Below, in pieces: positions 45,845-60,000 of a stretch of DNA of 64,000 bases. Within the stretch, counting starts at the first letter, position 1. Every line of letters starts with the position of its first letter. Both the position numbers and the translations under genes were made by a program. Source of the stretch: Gavia stellata (lineage: Eukaryota > Chordata > Aves > Gaviiformes > Gaviidae). The notes beneath the pieces are model-generated. The model did no database searches. It saw nothing but the letters and a program-made list of their open reading frames with translations, and had not been told where the DNA came from. The stretch covers positions 80,520,495 to 80,584,494 of the forward strand of contig NC_082597.1 in assembly GCF_030936135.1 (NCBI RefSeq). Reading direction: 5' to 3'.

Positions 45845-46265
45845 GTGGGATGCGGATCATGTGGCCGTCCCTCCCCAGGCCCCAGACGCCCCGGGCCCTC
45901 CTCCGCCCCAATCCCCCCCCCGCCTTCCCCCTCCTCCCCGCGCCCTGCGGGACTCCCGGCGCCCGCCCCGGCGGGGCCCGTCAGCACCACGGACAGCGGC
46001 GCGGCGCCCGCCAGCGCCCCGGAGCCCCGACGGGGCGGGCCCCGGGCTCTCCCCGCCGGCCCCGCCCTGCCCCGCCGTGGCGGGGCTCCCACCCCGCCCA
46101 GCCAGGCCCCGGGGGGCAGGGGAGGGCAGCCCGCGGGGCAGGGCCGGCCCTCGGCCCGCTGCGGGCTCTGGCTGCCGGCGCTGACGTCCCGGTTGCTATG
46201 GCGAGGTGCGGCTGCTCGCGAGGATGCTTTTCTTCCCCGATGGTCGCCATGGGACCCTGCCAATT
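45845..46265. promoter_or_regulatory. CpG island, candidate native GPR19 promoter
   Basis: About 420 bp of very GC- and CpG-rich sequence in an otherwise AT-rich region. Near its right edge an X-box-like RFX site (GTTGCTATGGCGA, 46193-46205) lies 3 bp from a CRE-like TGACGTC (46183-46189). Runs of GGGGCGGG type on either strand could bind Sp factors. Overlapping open frames on both strands are Pro/Ala/Arg/Gly-rich, with no protein family visible. It is the only such island in the single-copy part of the window. It could be bidirectional. Confidence 0.6.
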
Positions 46266-49200
46266 GAAAGAAAGGGAGCGAATGAATAAGGAGAAGGAGG
46301 TGGAGGGAATATTTAATTGGCTTCCTCTGGGAATTTGTGTTCTTTTTTTTTTTTAATTCCCATGTAGATACTGAAACTCACGAAGATAAGAGAAATCAGA
46401 GAGTCTGGTCCCCCCATTCAGCATTGGGCACCTTTTTTTTATTTTATGGGGAATGGCACCAACACCATTTCCTTATGTTCTCTGCCACATAGACTTTATT
46501 AAGCAAGGCAGAGTAATAACAACCCTCCCCAAACCTCAATGAGCAGTCTCTCATAAACGTTTGTCCCACAGAAGTATAACAGCTCCATGGATTATATTAC
46601 ACTGTAAGTTTAAGGAAAGCATGTATCATTTTAGTGCTGACAAACTTTCTGCCTGTGAACTAACCAAGAAAATTGTTTGGTGCCTGGCTTTCTGCAATTT
46701 CAGGATTTCTCATTAGGTGCATGTGTAAGGTGAACCAACAAAGGCTGACTCAAAGGCTGGGTATTTTCCTTTGTTTTCCCTCATTTTTCAGCAGAGAAAC
46801 CCAAGTATATTTTCGTAATTTTTTACTAGATGTCTTTAGGGCAGTGGAGGAAAAGTACAGTTGCTTACTGAAAGCTACTTTCAAGGAAGAGCATTGACAT
46901 AAACAGTGTTTTTTTCCGAGTAATTACTGCAGTATAGTTTCATTTCCTATATTTTATATTTTTAAGCTACATTACATGCAGTGGAGCAGGTATCCTGGGA
47001 ATCAAGTCAGAAATATGGAATAGCTTCTATACAAAGAACGGTTTGAATAGACTGGGACTGTTTTGCCCACTTAGAAATGGGTAAGGTGTGGGCAGATTCG
47101 ATAGAGTGAATGACACGGAGGGTGTGAATAGGGCCTGTCTGTTCATCTTCCAATAGAAGAACTTGGAAAGGGGCATCAGATGAAGGAACCTGGTTCAGAA
47201 CACACAGAAGGAGTTCCCTCGAAGAGTGGGTGTAGCTCTATGGGGCTCCTCGCCAAAGGACGGTGTGGGTGCAGGACCTCATGTGAGTTTCAGGGGAGAT
47301 TGAACAAATGTTTGGAAAAGTGCTAAATAGATCTAAACTGTCCTAAACCAATAAGCCACATCACTTTCAGAAAATCATCTGAGCTCAGAACATTTGGAGG
47401 TTGGGAGAACTCTTGGAGAAGGTATTGTACTGGGATTCAGTGAAAGGTATATTTTTAACCAAGCCAATAATTTTATAAAGTTTGAGGTGAGAGGGTGATT
47501 TTCCAAATACATCTACAATATATCCTTGCCCAGTTAGAGAATGGCAATGGTAATGGCAGCTTGACCATAGACCAGCTTCATTTCCAGCTATTTCAAACTT
47601 TGCTGATTTTTCCCAGCAAGTTTCTTTTTTTACTGTTTTCCTCCCTGTGATTGTCAGTGTCAGAGAAAGATGATCTTATTTTTCACCTTCTTTCAAACTT
47701 GGTTTCACTGATGGTGAAGGAGGGTGAGGGAACGTTACCTGACACCTGCGTTGATGGAGTGTTGCACAGGGATGTGGAAACTGCTGGACTGACTCACACG
47801 ATCGTTCCTCTAGTTTAGGGATGCAGCCTTTGGCAGTGGTAAATGCACAATGTTTTGGAAAAAGGCATAAAAACCTGACAGTTGTTTTGGGAATTTGCGT
47901 TCTCTTTCTTGCTACACAGACGTAAGGATCAAGGCTTGAAATATGTAGCGATATTAGTTTCTCATGAGCTTAGCTCACATTATCTTCTCTAGTGGCTGCT
48001 GAATTAATCAAGCCTTTATAAAATAATTTCAGTACATCATTTTGGTATTGATAAACTGGAAGTCGGGTGAGGATGTACACCTCATTCAGCATATCCAGAG
48101 AGTCTGAAGCATCATTTGTTCTTATTAAGAAGCTTGCTTCTCTGACAAGACCTAAGCATTTTCTCAAGTTTGTCCTGAACGACCTAGGTTAACCCAAAGC
48201 CCATGTCAATTGTTGCCAGAGTCACAGCTGCTGTTGATTATTTTGGAACTGCTTTTGCAGGGCAAAGTAATTTTCGCTCAGCGTTGATTTGTTTTGAATT
48301 GTGCATTTGTGTGACCAAAGCTGGAAGTAAATCTCAGATTCGTTTTTTGACACCTGTCACATTCCTGGTATTAAAGAATCTTTTGTTCCTGTCAATGAAT
48401 CCAGCGACAAGCCCGGACAGAGACGTCAGGTCCCCCAACTGACACCTCACTGGGGACAAAAAGGCACTTTGTGCACTCAGTGCTAGAGTGTTTGCTGGGG
48501 CGGGGCAGAAAAATAAATCGTACAAAGAGATATGAGGTAATAGGCACAAATCAAAATACATGGCATGTTGTGCCTTCTGTGTATTGGGACCATTATGCCT
48601 GAGGTACTCCACGTGGTGCGTACGGAGTCTGTGTTTGCAGGGTCAGGCAGCAGGGAAGCTGTTGTGATTTACGCATGGGCCCAAGCTCTGATCCATCCTG
48701 AACCTTTCCATTTTGTTCAGCAGGACCAAGCTCTGGAGCTCGGTACAGAAGGGTCACTAGGCCTGGGAGGCTGAAGGCAGCGCTGGGGTTGCACAAGCAA
48801 AAGTCGGTCTTGAATTCCTGCCTCGGTCGATGCCCCAGACGTGCAGATTTGGGATACAACATTTAACCTCTCTGGGCCAAATTCTGCTCAGGAGAACTGC
48901 AGTAAATTCAGGGTGACTCCACTGAAGACATGTGGCAAAGCCCAACCTGTTACCAGTTAAACATGTCTCCACTGGCTGTCCTAGGGCTGAACTAGGCTCA
49001 GGGATTTGAGAACTCAGTCCAGCACATGAATGACTCCATGTCCTCTAACAAAGCTACGTTTCAACCTGGTTTTGTTTGAGGGATGGACTGGTGCCTTGGT
49101 ATACCTCCGACAGGATCCCTCAGGACTCTCAGGTCTGGTGTCAATTGTGCCCCTAAAGGGTAGCCCATCAAAGGTCGGGTTCTTTTGGTCTTGTTTGTTG

Positions 49201-52200
49201 TTTTCCCCTGTTTAAATCCCAACAGTGGTTCAGAGAGTAGTGAGAAATGTCCCACAGCTGAGCTAAAGCCATAGCTTTGCTTAGCTGTGCTCAGACCCCC
49301 GTAAGGCCCCTGAGCACAGACCCATGAAGAGAAAGCGAAATTCTGGGATAACAAGCTCTGAGGACATCTTATATCTGCTTGGTGTGGGAAATAATAAGCT
49401 GCCCGGAGGAAATAGGGCTCGCTTTTATTTGTTTTCAGAAAAGTGGGGGAATGTCTAGGTTTCTGTTTAATCAAAGCTTGGTATGAACTGGTTTTCTTTG
49501 TCTCCTCCCCAAGCATCGCATGCAAAGCAGCTTTCACTGGCCCTTAAAGTTAATATACTGTATTACGCATTCTAATAGATGATATTTCATGTGACCTACA
49601 TGCACTGAGTGCAGCTGGGATGAGTCAGATTTCTGTGTCTGTGGCTGCCACATCTCCTACATTCTTAAATTAATGCATATATTTGAAACAGGGGGAGGAC
49701 TGATGCGGAAGCATTCATTCAGAAGCTGCGGTAAGATCTGTACCTGCTTTAAAGAGGAACTAATTTCCCTGGAGACACTGATCCTATGCCTCTTACTCAG
49801 AGACAGTTTCCAATCACGCTGTGATGTCAGGGTCAGGTCAGCAGGATCAGGACAGAAAGGATTTCTGGCAATGCTAGTCAGGGAATCCTAAACAGGGGGG
49901 AATGCTGTAAAGGATGTTACGGCAAGCACAGGAAGCGTGGATAATCCAGTGCGAAGGAAAACGGAGCCACAATATATTATTTTAATCTGATATGCACTCC
50001 TGATTGAACATGACTGAAGGGGAGATCTTTTTTGGATTGTTTGGGTACCTACCTTCTACTTAGCAGAGCAAAAAAAGAGCTTATACTTTCCTTCTGCAGA
50101 GCAATATTTCTTTCTTTGGGTTTGTGGGAGAGAGGTGACAGAAACGATCTGTTGTAGATACAGTGAGGCAGAGAACCACAGCTTGGTTTGGGGGCCTCGT
50201 GTAGACCGGAACTGGTGAAGTGAGCTTGCCTTAAACCAACCCAACCCAACCCCCACCGAACCCCAAATCAATGAATTGCTTTGATCTACCTACCTTCAGA
50301 TAGGAAGACTGGATCACTGCAGGCTTCCACGGCTCTCCTTAGAACTACCCCCACTATAAGTTTAGCATGCTTATCAATAGGCAGGATTGGTTTCCCACAG
50401 TGTTAACCCAGCTTTATAGCAGCATCACTCTGCTGGGCTGCAGAAATGTGAACCGGCTATATATCAACACTGTAAAACATAATACTCCTGCTGAGAGCAG
50501 GCCCAATTTTACAGCGATATGGCAGGGGATGAGGAGGAGGTGGTCTTTAGCTGCTGTGTTGCATGCCCTGGCTGCACACCCCCTTAGTCAGATCAGGGTC
50601 GTGTCCAACCCTGAATATGTGCTAGAGATCGGCAGAGCAGCACAGGGGTCTGCCCGCTTCAGTGCTGTGGGCAGGTCCCCGAGGAGGACAGGTATTTAAA
50701 GAAATCATCTTACTACAGAGCTGTCTCTTACAACACACAGACCCACTGTAGCCACAATAGTATCCTGCCGCGTCCTGCTAAACAGTAGCCCTTAGTCCTC
50801 AGCATCTTTCACCCAGCTAAGATTTTTACATAAAATTTTACCCAGTGAGCCAAAAATGAACTGGGCATTCAGGAGACCAAGCCTTATGGGCAGGTAATAA
50901 AGGTAACTAGTCCCTTCAGTGCTGAAGTGTCTCCTGAAAATGGGACGGTGACTTTGCTTCCAACACAGGCTTGCTATGTTCAAGAGAGCAATGCTTAAAT
51001 ATATTTCCAAAATCTAGGCCAAATTCTGATGAGCTCTATCTTATGCTTGGGGAAACAGAAGCAAAGGGAAGTGAAATGCTAGATGTTGGTAGTGCTGTGA
51101 ATTGAGCCCTTATCAACCTGGTCAACATAGAAAGCATGTTCCTCACTTGGCCTAGGCAAATAAAGAAATAGGACATTTTACTTTTTTGAATAATCACTAA
51201 CGTGGAATTCTTGAGTTTTCCCAGGAAGGAAATCTAAACTGGAAAGATTCCTCATATAAACACTCCCATAAGCATTTTCACATGTTCGCATTTAACGCAT
51301 TGGCTATTTTCAGATATTTTTCATAAAATCCTTGCCTTATAGTCAGTGGCTTGTCTCTGCTTCAATGAAGGAGGGCCAGGGACTTCCCTGCCAGCTTGAA
51401 ACCTCATGAGGTTCCAATGACTTTCTCATCTCACGTACTTCCTTTCTCATGCTGCCTTTTTAAACATGTAGACACTTGCCTGTGCTACGATGGAGTTCAT
51501 TCAGCAGATCTGGCATAGGGCTTAGGAGTTCTGCATGCTCTAATTAGCCTTGTTCACACCTCTCTGGTCAAGCCTGGCTGACAACGATAGCTGGAAAATC
51601 AGGTCCATCTATTCCCTCCAGAAGATGCAATCAAATGGCTTTAGAGAGGAAAATACACCCAAGAAGTGCTACAGGCATGCTTGCTTTCAGGCTGATGGCT
51701 GTCTCTTTCAAATCAATAAAAAGATGCCACCTGACTTCAGTAGGGAAATAATTTCCTACTCTGGAATTGAAATTAGAATGGAAATTGGAATCTGCTTGAG
51801 TTATGCAAAGGAAGCAAGGTCAGGCTTTATCTTAAAGTTACTTATATAAATAGCTTGTTACAGGGTTAATAACTGATGACTCAATTCTTACAGAGCCCAA
51901 AAGGTCAAAGGGTTGCTTACACCCTTGACTGATGTTCTCACAGCACCCGTGATAAATTCTGCTGATATGCATATCATGCTTATCCATCAGTCTTTTATGA
52001 ACTTTTTATACACACTATATCATTACGAATCTCAACTAGGAAAGCAAGTAACTTCAGTATCAGAAAGCCGTGCAAAAAGTTTGGAAACTCAAGTCACCTT
52101 TGACATCTGCAGAACACTTCGTTGGTGGATTGAATGGTACTTCAGTTGTGAAATATCTTTCTGGGAGAGTATGAGATAGGAAACCTTGTGGCTGGAGCAT

Positions 52201-55200
52201 AATGTGTCGTTAGAAAGCCAACTTCTTTTCTGGCTTAACTTTACCATTGTAGAAAAAAAAAAGGGAACTGATTTCAAACAAAAATATAACAAATGACAGA
52301 CAAGCCCCGAGAATGGACACCAGGTTTTGCCACATATTGGCTGTTGTTTCCCCTCACCTCTGAATTTGCTCTTAAAAATGAGTGTGAGGTTATTGTGTGT
52401 TTCTATTGTAAAAATAGCCATCATCTGTCACTCCCTAGGGACACCGGAGTTTCTTACTTGAACAGATATGGTAATTTCTTTCCCCCCACTGTGCAACAAA
52501 CTCTGAGGTTATTTGTGAAGCACTCCAGCCCTTAGCTTGAATCCTATCTCGCTGGGAAGAGCCTAAATGGAGTCACCCCTTTGAAGTGTCGGCCGCGGTG
52601 CTGCAGGACTCAGGCTTTTTGTCTTCCCTGGGCGAAGCAATGGCTGCATGCAAAATCCCAGTGCCAAAGGGGGAACGGGGACCCTGCTGGCACGGGAAGC
52701 TGGGGGTGACCATGGGGACACCGGCTCTGACTCTGGGGGGCAGCCAGGCTTTGGGAGGTGGTGATCACCTGGGTGATCCCTTCCACTCGTGGAGCACGTG
52801 GGATGGATTTGGCAGGGAGGCACTTGTGTCAGGATGTAAATTCCTCTCTGGAGCATCAGCTCAGCGCCCAGTTCATTAATCCTTCCTGGGACACGTTCAG
52901 GTTTTACTCCTTGAGCCACTTTCTGAAGGCTACTAGGAACTGGGAGAGCTCACAGAAGTATGCGGCTCTTAGGACCAGCTCTAGCAGTGCCCTGGCAGCT
53001 CTTAGCTTGCCTTGGGGAAGGATGGAGAAGGATGCACATTAGAGGGAGTTCCACCTCTCCCCTATCTCTCCAACAGATTTTCACGGTCATGGTAGACAAC
53101 ATTCAACTGCATGAGAGGGAAATGTACTGCAAAGAGACATAGAAAACAGTGGCCATAGGTGGTTATTGTTATTTACTGTCTATAGTCAGTGTGCTTTAGG
53201 GACAGTGATATTCAAAGGGACCTCCTCCTTGTGCCAGCCTTCTGGCTGAGAAGGCTGCACCATGGTGAATTTGCCCGGAGTGGTTTCTAAACCAGAAAAG
53301 AGACGCTGCCTCCGTGCACCAGAAATCTGCCAAGGCTGCTCTTACACTTTCTCAGCGACAACGCGTCGTAACTTTTTACGCTTTCACCGAGACAAAAACC
53401 CACGACGGTTTTGCACGATTACTCTTTAAAAACGCTCCCTCCCTGAAGAATGGACTTATCTGAGATCCCATACACGGGCGCTTCGGAAAGAAAATCAATG
53501 CTGCCCTCCTGCGGCCCCGGGCTCTCCATGCCAGGGGGAAGCTGCAGATGTCCATCGGCTTCTCCGGCTGGTTTTTCTGCTCTGGAGAGAGAAGGGAGAG
53601 CCACCAGGCAGTGGGATCTCCACACCGGGGTTATTCACACCTCCTCCCATTCTGACACCTAAATTAGGTGCCTGAGTTTGAAGCCCCAGCTAGTAAATCA
53701 AAGAATGGTAGCAGCTTAACTGAGCTGGTCGTCATTGCCCTTTGGAGGAACTTGCCTTCTTCCCTTGAGTAGGTGGTGAACTCAAGACTGTCAATGCAGA
53801 GGCAGGAGCCTGAATAGCCATCAGTGCCAGCACATCTTCTGGGCAATGACAGTGCCGACCACAACCAGGCTTCCCTGAATCCCATTTTTTATCTGCAGTG
53901 CCTATTTAGGACTTCTCAGTGACTGGAAGTAGAAAGTGGTAGCTTTTCAAGACTCATTTATCTTCCTCGTTTCACACAGATACACCCATCCCTTGAACTA
54001 AAAATCTCCAGGCCACTGCGGATGACCTGTGTCTGCTGGGCACCGAGGGCCAGAGATGCCTGCACTGCTATAACGAGACCTCAGTTAGGGAGGATTTTTA
54101 GTGGAGGAATGTCGAGACAACAGCAGTTGTAGATTAAACAAATGTGCTATGCTGGGTGACAGCTGGCAAGCTGGGGAGGTGGTGATGCATTAAACAGGGC
54201 TAAATTCTCTACTAAGTTTAAGTCTGGAGTAACCGCCCTGAAATAAGTAAAGTAACTTTGGACTGAGTCTGTTGTATTGCAGCGTAAAAAGTTGGACTTG
54301 CGATTACGTGAAAAAGTGCATCAGATGAAGATTTTCAGGAAAAGTTCAATCAAGACACAGTGAAATCCAACAGCTTCAATCAACCCTTTCTCCTCTTTTC
54401 TAGTAGCGTTTCTGGGGCTGGCTTCTTACACCACATTTCTCTATTTTTAGAGGGGTTTATGGGTTTGCTTTTATAAAAGACGCCCAGACTCTGCTCTCAT
54501 TTACACCATCATATGCCTGCCTGTTTCAACGTAGTTCAGCTCTACTTGATCTTGCATAAGCAAGGCAAAAAAAAAATAATCACTACTAGACTTACTATAG
54601 CTGAGCATCAGGTGAACCAAGAGGCATGCCTGTATCAACAGACACCTTGAATGCCACGAACATAAAGACACCAGGTTGACTTCTGTCCTTATAAGCAAAT
54701 CCTGTTAAAATCAATGGATCATAGGAATGCACATCTGGGGGCAGAATTTAGCATCTCTTCCCTCTTCCCTTCCCCCAGCTTTGTAGGTAGGAAGGGGAGC
54801 CAAGAGTCATGAGGAATCTCTACAGAGGGCAAGACTGTTCTCGCAGGAGCAGGTTTTCTATTTTTGACTGGATTTTAATGCTTATCAGATGTGAAGTTCA
54901 TAGGAGGAATAATGAAGCCCAAGTGAGGTATTACTTATGCTGAGAAATAGATGGGCATGTAAGTATGCTGAAGGACCATACTTGTAGCAGATTAAAATGT
55001 GTTGTATATAGTTAGGATTATAGTTAAGGCTGGTTTAGGGCTGCCACCTCTGAAATAAGATTGGCGTGTTAGCCACATGGCCACTGTGCATGCTCTGTAT
55101 GTACGTACTGACTTTAAGAGCGGTGGACAAATCTGTTAACACCCCAGCTCGCTGCTGACAACCTTGTGCTGGGACCATGAAGCGAATTGCTTGCCTCACC

Positions 55201-56848
55201 TTAGCAAGCCAGGTCTTACGCTACCCCTTCCTCCAGGGTCTATGTATTCTGGTGAAATTCAGCATGTTTTTAATGATGACGATGCTATTACTCTTCTTCC
55301 AAACCAAAACATCTGCTGATACCAGCGTCCCCAGCCTTGGTTTGCAAATGAACCAAAGTTTTGCTGAAATCGATGGTGCTGTGCTGGTTTGTGCTAGCTG
55401 GTGCCCTGTAACAATGAGGTAATGGGAATTTTAAAATTCTCAGGAAAGGAAAATTGAGTCAGATGTCTCCCCTGTTGTTGTTAATACCGTCTGACCTTTT
55501 TTCCTGTACTTTCTCCTGAGTGTGATTTTGCATGTGAGCACTTCAGGGAAGAGGAGAGGAAGGAAGTATCTTTAATGGGCTCTTTCGTGAAATGAGGTAA
55601 ACTAGGTGACTGGTTTTTTTGCTGTAGAAGACTGTAGATTTAACACTACAGACTTTACTCTTTTAAAGTGTTTAGCCCTTCCTTAAACTGTGAATTTGGC
55701 TTAGGATGGATTAAAAGGTAGGTATCAATTTAGACTTTTTTCCTTTCCCCCAACATAATCTAAATGCCTGGGTCAGGCTTTTCCTGCACCCCTGAGAGTG
55801 CTAAAAGCTCTCTTCCTATCTTTTAAAACGAAAGCAGCCACAGGATATCAGTAGTGGGGCGATAGGAAAACCGCCAGGTATTGTGAGACCCGAGTTAACG
55901 CAGTAAGAGCTGGTAAAGCTGTCCTCTCATATGCGGGGTGCTGGATTGCTAGCAAAATCATGCCTGGCTATGGCACATCCTGGCGCACAGCTGCCTCTTA
56001 GGACGACAAGGGTTACCTTTTGTGAGGGTTGCCTCTGGGTTGTAGTGCCCAAAGTTATACTCAGGTATAACCTGAGTGAGAGTTCTGATCATTTAAGGTG
56101 AAATCCTACCTTTCCACTTACACTGGATGGTATATTCTTCTGTAAGGCAACAAGCCTGAAATCAGTGTAGATGCACGTGGTCTGTTAGGTACGAGTCTCC
56201 GTAGACGGGAATGATGAATAATTTTACCAGAAGGGTTTGACTGAAAATGTTTTGTCTCTAGTGCCTCTGACATGACATAAGTTGGTCCCAAGACACCAAA
56301 CAGTTGGGCTACCAAAATGTGGGGAATCAAGGAGAGATGGGGTTCTGGGTGCTAATGTAAAGACATGGTCTTTGTAACGCCAGACACTACTTAAACAATC
56401 TGTGTGTCAGTCATTATGTAGAAAGTATAACAGCACTTTTCCTATCTTACAGGGATGCTGAATCAGGCCAACGTACGCACCCACTGCCAGTGGTTTGTGG
56501 ATAATGTCTTTGGCCTGCAGTGCCTGAGAGCAGGGCATGGCTCTCACGGGGTAAACAACCAGTGGTGGGACAGTGGTGGGAAGGGGACAGGACTGTAACA
56601 GAGGTGCCTACGGGGCACTTCAGGAGGAGGAGGACCAGCGTGGAGGTCCTGCGATTACAGAAGGGCAAGGCTCTGCGTGCACATCAGCATGTCAGCTTTT
56701 CATGACCCCGTGAGGCTGAACGTGAGAGGTGCTCATCAGTTCAGAGGTGGCAAGTGCCTCATTGCCAGCGTTTGGCTTTGCTTGGTCCCTTGGCAACCAG
56801 AAGCCATGTCCTTCCTCTCTTTCCTCTCCTTCCCTCCTTCCCTTCTTC
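46266..56848. other. Single-copy stretch without recognised genes
   Basis: No open frame here shows a protein family, and none is long. Minor features are a T-run at 46344-46354, CCAACCC-type repeats near 50237-50262, and plus-strand CpG enrichment near 53340-53420. Minus-strand donor-like AAG/GTAGGT sequences occur near 50049-50059 and 50287-50295 and might belong to alternative leader exons. I cannot support any of them as exons. Confidence 0.5.
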
Positions 56849-57016
56849 ATAGAGTCATGGAATGGTTGAGGTTGGCAGGGACCTCTGGAGTTCCCCTGGT
56901 CCAAGCCCGCTGCTCAAGCAGGGCCACCTGGAGCAGGGTGCCCAGGGCTGTGCCCAGTCAGGATTTCCATACCTCCAAGGATGGAGACTCCAGAGCCTCC
57001 CTGGGCAGCCTGGTCT
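56849..57016 (-). mobile_element. CR1 LINE 3' fragment
   Basis: The plus strand starts ATAGAGTCATGGAATGG, a decayed CR1 tail repeat in reverse complement. It continues through GAGGTTGGCAGGGACC and CCTCCAAGGATGGAGACTCC to CTGGGCAGCC. The fragment is 5' truncated and more diverged at its tail than the CR1 at 38929, so probably older. Small open frames across it are chance. Confidence 0.88.
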
Positions 57017-60000
57017 CGCCTCCTCCTCTCCTTCCCCAGCCCCTGTGCACTCCTTGCTTCAGTCAGTAGGTGTCAGCGAGCTCCAGCCAATGCTCCCAGG
57101 GCCACCAGCCTGTCTCCCGGGCACCCTGGGGGGAGAAAACCCTGGTGAAACCCAGAGGAAAGATGTGGCAGACAAGGGAGTGGAAGATGGAGTGCAAGGA
57201 CAGTAATGTGACGGAGAGATGGAGCTTTTGGGGAATTTCTCCTCGGTGAGTCAGAGTAATGTCATCGACTGTGGCTGCGCGCTGTGGAAAGCTGCAGGAG
57301 GGAGTTTTTTGACTGGTTAGAACATACTAAGCTCCTAACTTTTTTAGTACTATAGACACACACCCCCCACCCCCCCAGGTGTTTTAGACAAATTCACCCC
57401 TTCCTGACTTTGCTGATACGCTGATGTCTTGGGCAGACGGCCTCATCTCACGCGCCTTGGTTTGCCTGTCTGTAAAATGAAGCTGATAATAATCACCCAC
57501 TGGTGTTCCAGGGCTACGGCACAAGTTACTTGTTTCACACCTGACTCAAACAATTAAAATGCAGTAGGAATGGAGAGATTATGTCCTGGGATGGGGATGT
57601 TTGTCCAGCATCTGTGTTCTTACCCTCTTTGGATTGACCTGTGAAAATGACAACTTTGCCTTCTTGTAAGGACAGCTGATAAGTACGGTTAGGGAACAAA
57701 GCTGCTTTTTATAAACGAGCCGTGAAGCCCATGGCGACTATCTTTCAAGATCTAGACTAAGTAATTGAATGGGTGCAGGTATAATCAAATTGCCTTGCAC
57801 AGCCGCTCTGCTCCGCGCTGGAGGTGGCTGTGTGCAGCAGGGTGATCGACGGGATTCGGTTGTGCAAAACCCAGTTTCCGAGGTGGTGAGTTAATGAAAT
57901 GGCAGTGGCAGTGACAGGTCGAGGTGGAGGTAGACAGGATTTTGTATCTGGCCCTGCCAGCGCTCTGCATGTTACCTATGGGGAATGATGTACAGCTGTG
58001 GCTGCTGGGAGATCAGCTCTGGGGTCTGGGCTAAAAGGAGCAATGAGAGGTTCTCAAGTCCTGCTCTCCAGGCAGGAGACAACTTTTTTATATGGTGAGT
58101 GAGGTGTTGTGTTGTGTTGTGACACAACATTCAAGCTAGTTACCCAGAGAAGAGAACTGAATACAACTCTACTTCTTTTTAATGACTTGCAGGGAGCCAA
58201 GGTCTGGCAGCCCTGGGAACAGGAGGTCTAAACACTCCTTCAGCCTTTCAAATTAGGCATCACAGAAATATAAGTCTCTTACAGATGCCACGGTAGGTGG
58301 TCTATCTATAGCCTTTAATCCTGCTGTGCCTCAGCTCCCTCTTTTTTAAGATACAGACAGGGATACTCTGCAGCCGTGCTCGCAGTATAAATATCTCAGG
58401 GACTGTGATATTTTCTGATATCTTGTTACTGTGGTGGCAAAACATATAGGCAGAACATTACTATTTGCTATTAAATTTCCAGAGCTCGCTTTTTAAACAA
58501 GAGTGTGTTTTGGAAACAGAGTGAGGGAGGGCTAGAAACAGAGAGGACTTGCCCAGCCTGGCTGTGGGGCAGGGAACGGGCAAAGAGGCTGCTCCCAATC
58601 TGCCTCTCTGGTTGAAGAGCTGTGTTGATGTATTTTGGGGGAAAACCTGTCCGGCTTACAGACAGGCCACTGCTACAGCACCGAGCTTTGATGGTCTGGA
58701 GCTGAGGAACAGAGGTATTGGGAAGCCCGTCAAAAAATAACAGGAATCTGTCATTTGGTCAAATAACCTTCATAAAAATAACAAAAAATTGCAGCATCTT
58801 CTGGAGACGTATCCTGACATTTCTGAGCATAAGGGATGAGTACAGGTCACAGAAACTTCGGGGTCTTGCAGCACTGCTCTTACAGGCAACAGCACTTTGG
58901 AGCTTTACTGTACTGTCCCCTATAGAAGGCACGTGATTAATCCACTTAACTTGTGGGCACCAAATGCTTGACTTAAGGAGAGAAAGGATCTAATATGGGT
59001 CTTAACACCTCAAGTGGATTTCCTGGTAACCCTAGGCATGAGATTTTTCTAACAGGGATTAGTTAGATTACTTGGTAGAAATGGAAAACAGAAGACTCGG
59101 GCATGGTTAAAGCGGGGAACAGGGAAGGGCTGGTGTAACTGCAAGCTTTTTCATGGGGTGTGGGAAGATAAAAATGTATTTTGGGAAGTGGAAGGCAGAC
59201 TTTTTTTTTTTAGTGAAGAAAAAGGACTGTGCTTTGAAAAACCATGACATGAGAGGGATGGAAATAGAGGGTGTGTAGAAGTATAAGGCTCTGTGAACAG
59301 GAGAGTAGAGTTATGAAGAAGATGTGTAGCTAGGTGAGGAATAACGTAGCGGCGAGAAAAAAGATCTCTGCACATACAATAGATGATTCTTACTTTTTAT
59401 TTAACATTTTCATGGGATAACATGGAAAAATCACAAAGGTGGTCCAAAATAAAATCGCCAGCTTCCAGCTGGGACAACACTCGTTTTGTTCTGCATCTGA
59501 TACAGAAGATTCCAAAATCTGCTTTGAATCTGAGGGATCCTTTTAGCCCTGTCTTGGTAATAGCATCTCTGCAGTTAACCGGAGTAGTGTTTGAGCAGTT
59601 GCTGGCAGTTCCTCAGCCCGGACACTGAGGCTGACTGAGCTAACGTCTTTCGGTGCAACTGCACCAATGATCTTTAATAAGAGTTTGGAGATGTGCAAGT
59701 ATTCATGGTATAATGTATACATACACACACACACGTTTATCTAAGGAACATTTTGCCCTGGAAATTTTCCCCCAGCTCCTTCTTCCCCAAGGGTGGAGCA
59801 GGGTGAGAGGTTCTCCTCTGGTTCCTCCATGGCCTGCCACCTGCCTAGAGGGTGAGATGAAGGTGCAGGAGGTGGGAAGATTTTGGAAACCACCTCTGTA
59901 CGCTGGATCCAGCAGACATCAGTTGTGTGGCAGGCTCAGCAGAGGGAGCCTTGGGTTCAGTCCTGGAGCTGAGGAAGGGAGCAGACTTAATACAGTTCCG

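Noticed and set aside
45651-46356. Several 90-200 residue frames over the CpG island
   Set aside because: Composition is typical of translated CpG islands, frames overlap on both strands, and none has a recognisable domain. I also looked for CDKN1B, the expected neighbour of GPR19, and did not find it.
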